This document shows, one piece after another, positions 44,124 through 51,777 of a stretch of 64,000 nt of DNA. Under the pieces are notes generated by a model, which did no database searches, was not told the DNA's origin, and saw only the letters and a program-made list of their open reading frames with translations. The stretch's first letter is position 1; the number at the start of each line of letters is the position of its first letter. The DNA is from JAIQFL01 sp035295745 (GTDB taxonomy: Bacteria > Acidobacteriota > Terriglobia > Bryobacterales > Bryobacteraceae), in NCBI GenBank assembly GCA_035295745.1, contig DATGIL010000095.1, positions 70,517 to 134,516 on the forward strand, read 5' to 3'. The position numbers and the translations under genes are program-made.

Positions 44124-46301
44124 CTATTTCGGATTCGTCGTCATGGTGGAACGGTGGCCCGTCGTGGTCTCCCAGTAGTCCATCCACCGCAACCGAATTC
44201 CCTCTGTCTTCTCCATCAGTTCCTTACTTGGCGTCTTGCCATGCTCCACTACGACGACCATACCCGTATTGAAATTCTTCTGCGCATGATCCACGTCTGG
44301 CAGGCGCGGCCCTTGCGCGGCGATCACGTCCTGGATGGTCACCTTGCTCCGATCCGCCTTGAAGATCGTGTGCCCGTTGGCGTCCCGCCCCGCAGGCACC
44401 AGATTGCGCAGAATGAAAAAATCGGGCACTTCGCTCGGCGCAATCAACCCCATCAGATATAGGTCCAGATACGACCAGCCCGTCGCAGGCACGTAGTAGT
44501 CGTCATCGAGTTGGGTGTAGGTGCCATCGAAGTTGTCCTGCCACACTCCCCCGCCCATCGCCGACGCCTCGGTGGGCCGCTGATAGGGAAACGCCACCGG
44601 CGCCTGCAGTCCCCGCGCCCAGTGAGTCGGCCCCAGTGGGATCGTCTCATCACCCACCTTGGCGGAAACGAATGCCGACCATCGATGGCCCATCTCATGG
44701 CCAATCTGTGACATCGCGTAATCGTATGGAGGGACTTTTCCATTCGCGGTACGCTCCGCTAGTTGATGCAGATAAGCTCCAATGTTGTGCGTGTTGGTGT
44801 CGGCGAGCCCTTCCGGCGGATACTCCTGCATCTGGTTGGAGCCCACGTACACCGGCTGGATGAACTGCCACTGGAATCTGCCCTGGGTACAGTAATTCTC
44901 CAGGTTTCTCTGGTTGGCGCCGATACCCGTGACTGCTCCGCCCGCCGGTCCGCCACCCAGCGGACCGTTACTGGACGTGCCTGCCTCGGGATTGTCGATC
45001 CGAAAGTCGGAGTAGTACGCCAGCATGTCGAACTTGTCTCCCAGCGCTTTGATCACGGTGCAGGTCAGGTCTACCGCTCTCGGCGGCTTCATGTAGTGGA
45101 AGGCCTCGAACACCACGGAGAAGGGGCCATCCTGCCTCTTCACCGCAGACAGATCGACAGCCGGACTCCGGAGTCCCGTAACTTTGACGGCATGCGGCGC
45201 GATTTTGTCGATGGACTGCGGCGGATTCCCAGGCGTCTGGACCGCCGCAGAGACGAAGATTTCGTCTCCCTCCTTGTAGCCGGCTGGAAGGGTCCCCTCT
45301 ATGGTGAATGCGTCGCCGTTCGCGGCAACTTGCGCCAACACGCCACTTCCAAGGGCCCGGCTGCCTTGGATGCTCCAGATCGCGTCGGCATGAGCATTCC
45401 TGCCGCAGTCCTCGGCCGGTTTCTTCCCATTCAGACAGATCAAATAGGCGCGTGCTGGTGATTGCCCACGCGTCTCGATCGTCACCTTCAGGAACAATCC
45501 GTCCACTGCCGCCAGTTGCAGGCGAGTGCTCATGCCGTTGCTCTCGCTCGATTGCATCGTAGCGAGCTCTTTCTCGGCGCCGCCCTTTACGATTGGATAA
45601 ACACCTACGATGGCGTCCTGCGCCGCCACCTGGTCGTACGACATTTCGATCGTGCCATCTTTTCGGAGTACGGCCTGGAAGCGATTCACCGTGGGCACCC
45701 ACGTCATGTCCTGGATGCCGCCCACCGGCTCGGTCAAACTCCATGTGATCACCACGCGGTCGTCTAGCTCTTTCAAATACCTGGTGCCCGACATTCGCGG
45801 CTTGAAAAAGACGCTGATTGCGGGCTCGGTATTAATCAAGGTGCGCGCAGCATCCTGCAACTCAGCGAATCGGTCGACTGAAATGCCGCCGCCACGGCCC
45901 CCTGCGCCGCGACCGGCCCGGCCGCTTCCCGCCGCAGGCTCACCGAAAGTCAGCGACCCCGTGACTCCCACCGAAAAGGCGTTCCAATTTCTCCCTGAGA
46001 ACGGGAATTCAAATTTCGTCAGCGTGCCCTGGCTCCCATTCAACTCGGCGCCGAATTCTGGATCCCACTGCCAAGTGGCGTTTTCGGCGCGATATCGCGA
46101 GCCTTCGGGAGAAAAACGCAGGGTGTGATGGTTGAGGTCAAACAGATTCGCCTTGCCGAGTACACCCTCGTCCAGCGTCATCACGATCAGGTTTCCGTGC
46201 GTGGAGATGGTGCCGATCGATTTCCCAGGCTCCCCACGCCCCTGCGCATGCATACCTGATGACGACAGGAGCCCAACGATTATCCATGTGGCGGTCTTCA
46301 A
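44124..46301 (-). CDS. Secreted zinc metalloprotease-like protein
   Basis: This 725-residue protein has a TTG start at 46301 with a GAGG Shine-Dalgarno 6 nt away and then a signal peptide (TWIIVGLLSSSGMHAQ). The N-terminal half is beta-rich, with a FEFPFSGRNWNAFSVGVTGS segment near a PKT-like domain start and a glycine-rich loop. A HEMGHRW motif lies near residue 530 (SQIGHEMGHRWSAF), consistent with a zincin HExxH site. The GTYTQLDDDYYVPATGWSYLDLYLMGLI segment just after is typical of secreted metalloproteases of this type in Acidobacteriota. The third zinc ligand was not identified. It is probably extracellular. Confidence 0.75.
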   Translation of the reverse strand: MKTATWIIVGLLSSSGMHAQGRGEPGKSIGTISTHGNLIVMTLDEGVLGKANLFDLNHHTLRFSPEGSRYRAENATWQWDPEFGAELNGSQGTLTKFEFPFSGRNWNAFSVGVTGSLTFGEPAAGSGRAGRGAGGRGGGISVDRFAELQDAARTLINTEPAISVFFKPRMSGTRYLKELDDRVVITWSLTEPVGGIQDMTWVPTVNRFQAVLRKDGTIEMSYDQVAAQDAIVGVYPIVKGGAEKELATMQSSESNGMSTRLQLAAVDGLFLKVTIETRGQSPARAYLICLNGKKPAEDCGRNAHADAIWSIQGSRALGSGVLAQVAANGDAFTIEGTLPAGYKEGDEIFVSAAVQTPGNPPQSIDKIAPHAVKVTGLRSPAVDLSAVKRQDGPFSVVFEAFHYMKPPRAVDLTCTVIKALGDKFDMLAYYSDFRIDNPEAGTSSNGPLGGGPAGGAVTGIGANQRNLENYCTQGRFQWQFIQPVYVGSNQMQEYPPEGLADTNTHNIGAYLHQLAERTANGKVPPYDYAMSQIGHEMGHRWSAFVSAKVGDETIPLGPTHWARGLQAPVAFPYQRPTEASAMGGGVWQDNFDGTYTQLDDDYYVPATGWSYLDLYLMGLIAPSEVPDFFILRNLVPAGRDANGHTIFKADRSKVTIQDVIAAQGPRLPDVDHAQKNFNTGMVVVVEHGKTPSKELMEKTEGIRLRWMDYWETTTGHRSTMTTNPK

Positions 46302-46351
46302 TTCGATCCTCGCGGTGTTTCAGACCGATTATAACTTTTGGGACTCCGAGC

Positions 46352-46357
46352 TATGAT
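46352..46357 (+). promoter_or_regulatory. -10-like TATGAT before the DUF6036 module
   Basis: TATGAT lies 6 nt before the ATG at 46364, with TTATAA at 46329-46334, 17 nt further up, as a weak -35. The first base of the ATG is about where transcription should begin. Confidence 0.45.
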
Positions 46358-46363
46358 TGAGCC

Positions 46364-46699
46364 ATGAGCATCGAGCTGACAGGCCACCAGCGCATCGATG
46401 CCCGCAGTCTCGAGATGCACCGCGCGATTGCCGCCAAACTCCGCGAGAATCCGGCGCTGATCGAGATCGCGCGCGCCAATCTCGACCGCTGGTCAAAGCA
46501 GGGCGGCCACTCCCAACCTTATTGGGACGCCTGGCGCGAGATTCTGTCGCGCCCCTTGGAGGATGTACTGGAGTTAATGGTGGAAGACAGCGAGAAGATG
46601 ACCGCCATGAGGCAAACCGCCCCCTTCGCCGGCATCCTCGCGCCATCGGAGCGGTGGGCGATCTATGAACGCTTCGCGCGTCCCTCGCCTCCAAAATGA
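46364..46699 (+). CDS. Small protein paired with a DUF6036-like protein, possible antitoxin
   Basis: This 111-residue protein is mostly helical: IDARSLEMHRAIAAKLRENP at the start, ARANLDRW in the middle and the end GILAPSERWAIYERF. I know this shape as the first gene of widely scattered two-gene units whose second gene encodes a nucleotidyltransferase-like DUF6036 protein. It overlaps that gene by ATGA. By analogy with such pairs it may be the antitoxin, but no DNA-binding fold can be seen. Function is inferred from position only. Confidence 0.6.
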   Translation: MSIELTGHQRIDARSLEMHRAIAAKLRENPALIEIARANLDRWSKQGGHSQPYWDAWREILSRPLEDVLELMVEDSEKMTAMRQTAPFAGILAPSERWAIYERFARPSPPK

Positions 46700-47250
46700 C
46701 GCGCGCGCAATTGGAACATCTCATTCGGGCTGCCGGTGCGATTACCGACACACAGGATCTGATCGTTATCGGGAGCCAATCCGTTCTGGGGCAGTTTCCG
46801 GATGCTCCAGACGAACTGTTGATCTCCAACGAGGCCGACATGTTTCCTCGCGAAGATCCGCAGCGAAGTGACTTGATCGATGGAACCATAGGCGAAGACT
46901 CTCCTTTTGAGCTCACATTCGGATACTATGCTTACGGCGTTGACGAGACCACCGCGGTTCTACCTCAAGGCTGGAGGGATCGATTGATCATCGTGTCTGG
47001 CGAGAACACGCGATTCGTTCGCGGCTCGTGCCTCGAAGTGCACGACCTGGCGATTTCCAAGTATGCCGCTGGGCGTGAGAAAGACTTGGAGTTCACTCAA
47101 TCGCTGGCACGCCATACCATGGTCAATCGATACACCCTGGAGCAGCGCCTTGCGATGACGCTGGTTGATGATCGCATGCGATCCTCGATCCTGGCGAGAA
47201 TCCGCAGGGACTTCGGCGTGCCGAAGCCCCAGGCTCCCCACGCCTCTTAA
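46696..47250 (+). CDS. DUF6036-like nucleotidyltransferase-fold protein, possible toxin
   Basis: This 184-residue protein shows an N-terminal helix, then VIGSQSVLGQFP, which resembles the GS loop of minimal nucleotidyltransferases, and an acidic NEADMFP about 25 residues later. Later parts include a VHDLAISKYAAGREKD motif, as in DUF6036/AbiEii-like proteins. The fold assignment is by motif recall. Some relatives (AbiEii/MenT) inhibit growth by adding nucleotides to tRNA. It overlaps the upstream small gene by 4 nt. Whether this copy is toxic is not known. Confidence 0.65.
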   Translation: MTRAQLEHLIRAAGAITDTQDLIVIGSQSVLGQFPDAPDELLISNEADMFPREDPQRSDLIDGTIGEDSPFELTFGYYAYGVDETTAVLPQGWRDRLIIVSGENTRFVRGSCLEVHDLAISKYAAGREKDLEFTQSLARHTMVNRYTLEQRLAMTLVDDRMRSSILARIRRDFGVPKPQAPHAS

Positions 47251-47283
47251 ACTCACCACTGCTAGAATTTACAAAAGGGACCT

Positions 47284-48447
47284 ATGGACGGAGATTCGAT
47301 CGCAAACACTCGCCCCAGCCTCAGCATCGGGATTGAAGAGGAGTATCAAACCGTAGATCCGGTCACCCGCGATCTGAAGTCTCACATCCACGCGGAGATC
47401 GTGCAGAAGGGCCGGATGCTGATGGCGGAGCGCGTCAAGCCCGAAATGCATCAGTCGGTAGTCGAGATCGGCACCGGCGTCTGCGCCAATATCCAGGAGG
47501 CTCGCGACGAGATCCGCACCATTCGCCGCCAGATCATCACCCTCGCCCGCCAAAACGGACTACGCCTGGCGGCCGCCGGCACGCACCCCTTCGCCCTTTG
47601 GAGTAAGCAGGAGATCTACCCCGACGATCGGTACCGCGTGATTGTCGAGGACATGAAGATGGTGGCGCGCGCCAATTTGATCTTCGGACTGCACGTCCAC
47701 ATCGGCGTAGAAGACCGCGAGACCGCAATTCATCTGATGAACAGCGCCCGCTATTGCCTGCCTCACCTGTTGGCGCTCTCCGCCAACTCGCCCTTCTGGC
47801 TCGGCATGGACACCGGCCTGCAGTCTTACCGCTGCAAAGTGTTCGATAAATTCCCCCGCACCAACATTCCCGACCTCTATCAGAGTTGGTCGGAATTCGA
47901 AAACTACGTCAACCTGCTGATCCACACCAACTGCATCGACAACGCCAAGAAGATCTGGTGGGACATTCGCCCGCATCCTTATTTCCCCACGCTCGAATTC
48001 CGCGTCTGCGACATGCCCATGCGACTGGAGGAGACCATCGCCATCGCCGCTCTCTGCCAGGCGATGATCGCCAAGCTCTATCAGCTTCACGAGCGCAACC
48101 TGTCGTTCCGCCTGTATAACCGCGCGCTCCTCATGGAGAACAAGTGGCGCGCCGCGCGCTACGGCCTCGATGGCAAGATGATCGACTTCGGTAAGCAGAC
48201 GGAGGTGCCTACTCGCGACCTGATCGTCGAGATCCTGGATTTCGTCGACGACGTTGTCGACGAGCTCGGCAGCCGCGAGGAGATGAACTACATCCGCCAA
48301 ATGCTCGAGAACGGAAACGGCGCCAGCCGCCAATTGCGCGTCTTCACCGAGACCCGCGACTTGAAGAAGGTGGTGGACTATGTGATCGAGGAGACGGAGT
48401 ACGGACTCTTCGAACCCGCCGTGTCCGGCGCCGGAGAAATTGCATGA
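47284..48447 (+). CDS. Carboxylate-amine ligase of the glutamate-cysteine ligase 2 family (YbdK-like)
   Basis: This 387-residue enzyme has the SIGIEEEYQTVDP start of the GCS2 family, FGLHVHIGVEDR, and the FEFRVCDMPMRLEETIAIAALCQA-like block (seen as EFRVCDMPMRLEET). GCS2 proteins form gamma-amide or related peptide bonds with ATP; YbdK has weak glutamate-cysteine ligase activity and EgtA-type relatives work in thiol synthesis. A good AAAGGGA Shine-Dalgarno precedes the ATG. It is the first gene of a tight operon with the M29 peptidase and the ATP-grasp-like protein. The true substrates are unknown. Confidence 0.9.
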   Translation: MDGDSIANTRPSLSIGIEEEYQTVDPVTRDLKSHIHAEIVQKGRMLMAERVKPEMHQSVVEIGTGVCANIQEARDEIRTIRRQIITLARQNGLRLAAAGTHPFALWSKQEIYPDDRYRVIVEDMKMVARANLIFGLHVHIGVEDRETAIHLMNSARYCLPHLLALSANSPFWLGMDTGLQSYRCKVFDKFPRTNIPDLYQSWSEFENYVNLLIHTNCIDNAKKIWWDIRPHPYFPTLEFRVCDMPMRLEETIAIAALCQAMIAKLYQLHERNLSFRLYNRALLMENKWRAARYGLDGKMIDFGKQTEVPTRDLIVEILDFVDDVVDELGSREEMNYIRQMLENGNGASRQLRVFTETRDLKKVVDYVIEETEYGLFEPAVSGAGEIA

Positions 48448-49496
48448 AAACTGCCAAAGAGTTCCTGAATGGACTGACCTTCGACCCCGCTTTTTCCGCC
48501 GGAGCGCGCAATGCCGTGGAGTGCTGCCTGCGCATTCAGCCAAACGAGAAGGTCACGTTGATCACCGATCACGCCTGCGCCCAGATCGCTGCCTCGCTCG
48601 CCAACGAACTGGCGCGCCACCATCTGTCATTCGAAGCGTGGATTCTGGAGGACCTCGCACCGCGCCCTCTCACCGACATGCCCGCCGCGATCCTTGCCGA
48701 CATGGAGACCAGCGACGTCAGCATCTTCGCGGTGAAAGCGCAGGCCAACGAGCTGCGCACCCGCATGCAGATGACCGACGTGGTCAACCGGCGCAAGATG
48801 CGTCATGCCCACATGGTCAATATCGACCGCCGCATTATGCTGGAAGGGATGCGTGCCGACTTCGGCGAAGTCGACCGTATCAGTACTCAGGTGTGGCAAA
48901 TGGCCAGCACCGCGAGAGAAATCCGGGCCACCAATCCGGCGGGCACCGAGATCGTAGGGACGTTCTCGCCACAGCTTAAATGGCTCAAGACCAGTGGCAT
49001 CATCAGTCCTCACAAATGGGGCAATCTGCCGGGCGGCGAAACCTTCACCACGCCCGAACGGGTGGAAGGCGTGTTCGTGATCGACGGCGTAGTGGGGGAC
49101 TATCTCTGCGAAAAGTACGGCGATCTTGGCGCGAATCCGCTTACCATCTCCATTCACGATAGCCGGCTGAAGGAAGCGCACTGCGCGAATCGCGAGCTCG
49201 AAGACGAATTCTGGCGTTACTGTCACACCGACGAAAACAGCGACCGCGTAGGCGAGTTCGCCATCGGCACCAACATCGGCGTCCGTGACGTAATCGGCAA
49301 CATCCTGCAGGATGAAAAGATTCCCGGCATTCACATCGCCTTCGGAAACCCTTATGGCGCCCACACCGGCGCGGACTGGTATTCGTCCACCCACATCGAC
49401 GTCGTGGGCCGCAAATTCGACATCTGGATTGACGGCCGCCAGATCATGCACCACGGAGCCTTCCTGCTTGATTCCCTCTCACCGCCAGTGGTTTAA
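48444..49496 (+). CDS. M29 family aminopeptidase
   Basis: This 350-residue protein overlaps the ligase gene by ATGA. Family features of M29 metallo-aminopeptidases (aminopeptidase T-like) are the late GEFAIGTNIGV with a metal-ligand Glu, IPGIHIAFGNPYGAHTG, and the closing HIDVVGRKFDIWIDGRQIM with Asp/His ligands. Such enzymes remove N-terminal residues from short peptides using two metal ions. The context, between two amide-forming enzymes, suggests it processes a peptide-like product or precursor. No signal peptide was seen, so it is cytosolic. Confidence 0.88.
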   Translation: MKTAKEFLNGLTFDPAFSAGARNAVECCLRIQPNEKVTLITDHACAQIAASLANELARHHLSFEAWILEDLAPRPLTDMPAAILADMETSDVSIFAVKAQANELRTRMQMTDVVNRRKMRHAHMVNIDRRIMLEGMRADFGEVDRISTQVWQMASTAREIRATNPAGTEIVGTFSPQLKWLKTSGIISPHKWGNLPGGETFTTPERVEGVFVIDGVVGDYLCEKYGDLGANPLTISIHDSRLKEAHCANRELEDEFWRYCHTDENSDRVGEFAIGTNIGVRDVIGNILQDEKIPGIHIAFGNPYGAHTGADWYSSTHIDVVGRKFDIWIDGRQIMHHGAFLLDSLSPPVV

Positions 49497-50643
49497 TCGC
49501 GCTTGGACACCCGAGAAGTACGCCCGCTTCCTGAAGCTCCTGGAGCATCGGACAGGTGAGACCACCCAGTTCCGGCACAGCGAGACTCCAGTATTCCTCC
49601 CCGCCAGCCTGGTCGCCACGATGGCCCGCTACGGCCGCGAGATGGTCGAGCAACTCCTCGCCGATCCGCAATACCAACAGGATTCGCGCGAAGCGATTCC
49701 CGCGCGCTACCGCACCCCTCGCGAAGCGCCCAGGCCGCTATTCTTCCAGGCCGATTTCGGTCTCGACGCCAATCTCGAACCCAAGCTCGTCGAGATTCAG
49801 GGTTTCCCCACTCTCTACGCCTACCAGCCCGTCATGTCGCAGTGCTATCGCGAAGCCTACGGCGTCAGCAACAATCTCCGGACGCTCCCGGGCGGGCTCG
49901 ACCTGCCCGTTTATCACGGACTGTTGCGCGACGCCATCGTCGGCAATCACGATCCCGAGAACGTGGTGCTGCTCGACATCGATCCGGAGCACCAGAAGAC
50001 CCGCGCCGATTTCCGCATCACGCGTGAGTTATTCGGCGTCCATACTGTCGATATCGCCGCAGTCCGCAAGCGCGCCGATCGCCTTTACTACGATCGCGAC
50101 GGCGTCGAGGTCCAGATCGATCGCATTTACAACCGCGCCATTGTGGACGAGCTGGAACGGAAAACCGTCAAAATCGCCTTCGATTTTCGCGACGATCTCG
50201 ACGTGCAATGGGCCGGTCACCCGAACTGGTTCTTCCGCCTGAGCAAATTCTCGCTACCGTATCTGAAACATCCGGCCGTACCGCACACGGTGTTTTTGGA
50301 CCGCGCTGGCAGCGTAGAGCGCCCTGAACGCTATGTCTTGAAACCGCTCTATTCCTTCGCCGGATCCGGGGTTGTGGTGGGTCCTACCGTGGAGCAGATT
50401 GCCGCTGTCCCGGCCGCGCAGCGCAGTCAGTATATACTGCAAGAGCGTATCGATTTCCAGCCGTTGATCGAGACACCTTTCGGACCCACCAAAATGGAGG
50501 TGCGGATCATGTATCTGTGGCAGGATGAGATACGCGCAGTCAATACGATCATCCGCATGGGGCGCGGCGCGCAGATGGGCGTCGATCACAACAAGGGCTT
50601 CGAATGGGTGGGCGCCTCTGCCGCTTTTATTGACGAAAGGTGA
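49468..50643 (+). CDS. ATP-grasp-like uncharacterised protein
   Basis: 391 residues from a TTG start at 49468, chosen because ACGGAG lies 9 nt upstream and the conserved part begins soon after; the frame overlaps the M29 gene by 29 nt. The N-terminal part has VEIQGFPTLYAYQPV. The C-terminal half resembles an ATP-grasp: KPLYSFAGSGVVVGP as a glycine-rich nucleotide loop, YILQERIDF with a metal-binding Glu, KMEVRIMYLW and NTIIRMGRGAQMGV. ATP-grasp enzymes join carboxylates to amines through acyl phosphates. No characterised protein comes to mind. It follows two enzymes that build or cut amide bonds. Confidence 0.72.
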   Translation: MIPSHRQWFNRAWTPEKYARFLKLLEHRTGETTQFRHSETPVFLPASLVATMARYGREMVEQLLADPQYQQDSREAIPARYRTPREAPRPLFFQADFGLDANLEPKLVEIQGFPTLYAYQPVMSQCYREAYGVSNNLRTLPGGLDLPVYHGLLRDAIVGNHDPENVVLLDIDPEHQKTRADFRITRELFGVHTVDIAAVRKRADRLYYDRDGVEVQIDRIYNRAIVDELERKTVKIAFDFRDDLDVQWAGHPNWFFRLSKFSLPYLKHPAVPHTVFLDRAGSVERPERYVLKPLYSFAGSGVVVGPTVEQIAAVPAAQRSQYILQERIDFQPLIETPFGPTKMEVRIMYLWQDEIRAVNTIIRMGRGAQMGVDHNKGFEWVGASAAFIDER

Positions 50644-50650
50644 GACGATC

Positions 50651-51412
50651 ATGGAGTTCGTTGGAAAGTCGCAGGCCCTCAGCACTCAAGGACTGAACGC
50701 AGTCAGTCAAAGTCTGTCTGTTCAGCCTGCCGAGATTTGGACCGTACTGGCAGTGGAAACCTCCGGCTGCGGATTCCTCGCTGACCGCCGTCCACCGATC
50801 CTCTTCGAGCGCCACATCTTCAGCAAACTAACCAACCGGAAGTTCGACGTCTCGGACGTCAGCAACCCGCAGGCCGGCGGCTATGGACCGTCCGGCGCCA
50901 ACCAGTACACGCGGCTCGCTAACGCGATCCAACTGGACCGGTCGGCGGCCCTGCAGAGCGCGTCATGGGGACTGGCGCAGATTATGGGCATGAACTTCGC
51001 CACCTCCGGCTTCTCCGACGTGGAGACGATGGTCTCGGCGATGAGCGACTCCGAAGATGCCCAACTGCACGCATTTGTCTCGTTCCTGAAAACCAATCGC
51101 CTCGATCAGCATCTGCAGTCGCACAACTGGGCGGCCCTCGCCAAGGGATATAACGGACCTAACTACGCCATCAATCAATACGACACCAAGCTGGCGCAGG
51201 CGTACCAGAAATACTCGGCTGGTCCGTTGCCCGATCTGACTCTCCGCGCAGCGCAACTCTACCTCACATTCGCCGGCATGAATCCCGGCCCAGTTGACGG
51301 CATGATGGGTACGAAGACCAAAACCGCCCTGCAGAACTACCAGCAACGCAATGGTCTCCCGCAAACAGGCCTGCCCGACGACGCGACGATGGCGAAATTG
51401 GTTGCTCTCTAG
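50651..51412 (+). CDS. N-acetylmuramidase with peptidoglycan-binding domain
   Basis: This 253-residue protein starts at the ATG at 50651, 7 nt after the ATP-grasp-like gene. The N-terminal ~175 residues match the N-acetylmuramidase family (DUF3380): EIWTVLAVETSGCGFLADRRP with the catalytic Glu, ILFERHIF, and YNGPNYAINQYDTKLAQAY. The C-terminal ~65 residues are a PG_binding_1 domain with GMNPGPVDGMMGTKTKTAL. It should hydrolyse peptidoglycan glycan strands. No signal peptide is visible, so export would need another route or another process, as for phage endolysins. It may or may not belong to the upstream operon. Confidence 0.85.
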   Translation: MEFVGKSQALSTQGLNAVSQSLSVQPAEIWTVLAVETSGCGFLADRRPPILFERHIFSKLTNRKFDVSDVSNPQAGGYGPSGANQYTRLANAIQLDRSAALQSASWGLAQIMGMNFATSGFSDVETMVSAMSDSEDAQLHAFVSFLKTNRLDQHLQSHNWAALAKGYNGPNYAINQYDTKLAQAYQKYSAGPLPDLTLRAAQLYLTFAGMNPGPVDGMMGTKTKTALQNYQQRNGLPQTGLPDDATMAKLVAL

Positions 51413-51777
51413 CAGATCGCCGGCTGTTCACGGTGAATTCCGATTGATGACTGCGAGATGCGAGCGATCGGATCGCTTCGATCCTCCTAGAAACACCAGC
51501 GGGCGCGCGGGGAGGCGTTCGCGTTCCCTGCGTCAGCGGGGCAGACACTTCTCGTCGAATGGGATGGCACGATTCGTAACCCTGAAAATGACCGGCCGGG
51601 CGGCACGATTGAAGAGGCGTTCAACCTGCACGCAGATGAGCTGTTGCAAGGCCCGGAGGGGTTGTCATCAGCGACCTGATGGCCCCCCGAACCAGCCGGG
51701 TGCACAACCAGGATGGGCGCACCGTTGCCAGGCACCCAGTAATCCCCTATACTTCTCGGCCGATGGAAATTGCGTGA
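51413..51777. other. Intergenic region with a possible coding remnant
   Basis: About 365 bp between convergent units. A plus-strand frame open from ~51490 to a TGA near 51681 reads FPASAGQTLLVEWDGTIRN, then FNLHADELLQGPEG, which looks protein-like but has no start codon; it may be a gene remnant. A 15-bp palindrome, AGCGATCGGATCGCT, lies at 51463-51477. No RNA gene was seen. Confidence 0.35.

Noticed and set aside
51463..51477. A 15-bp palindrome AGCGATCGGATCGCT as a terminator
   Set aside because: It has almost no loop and no U-rich tract follows it.
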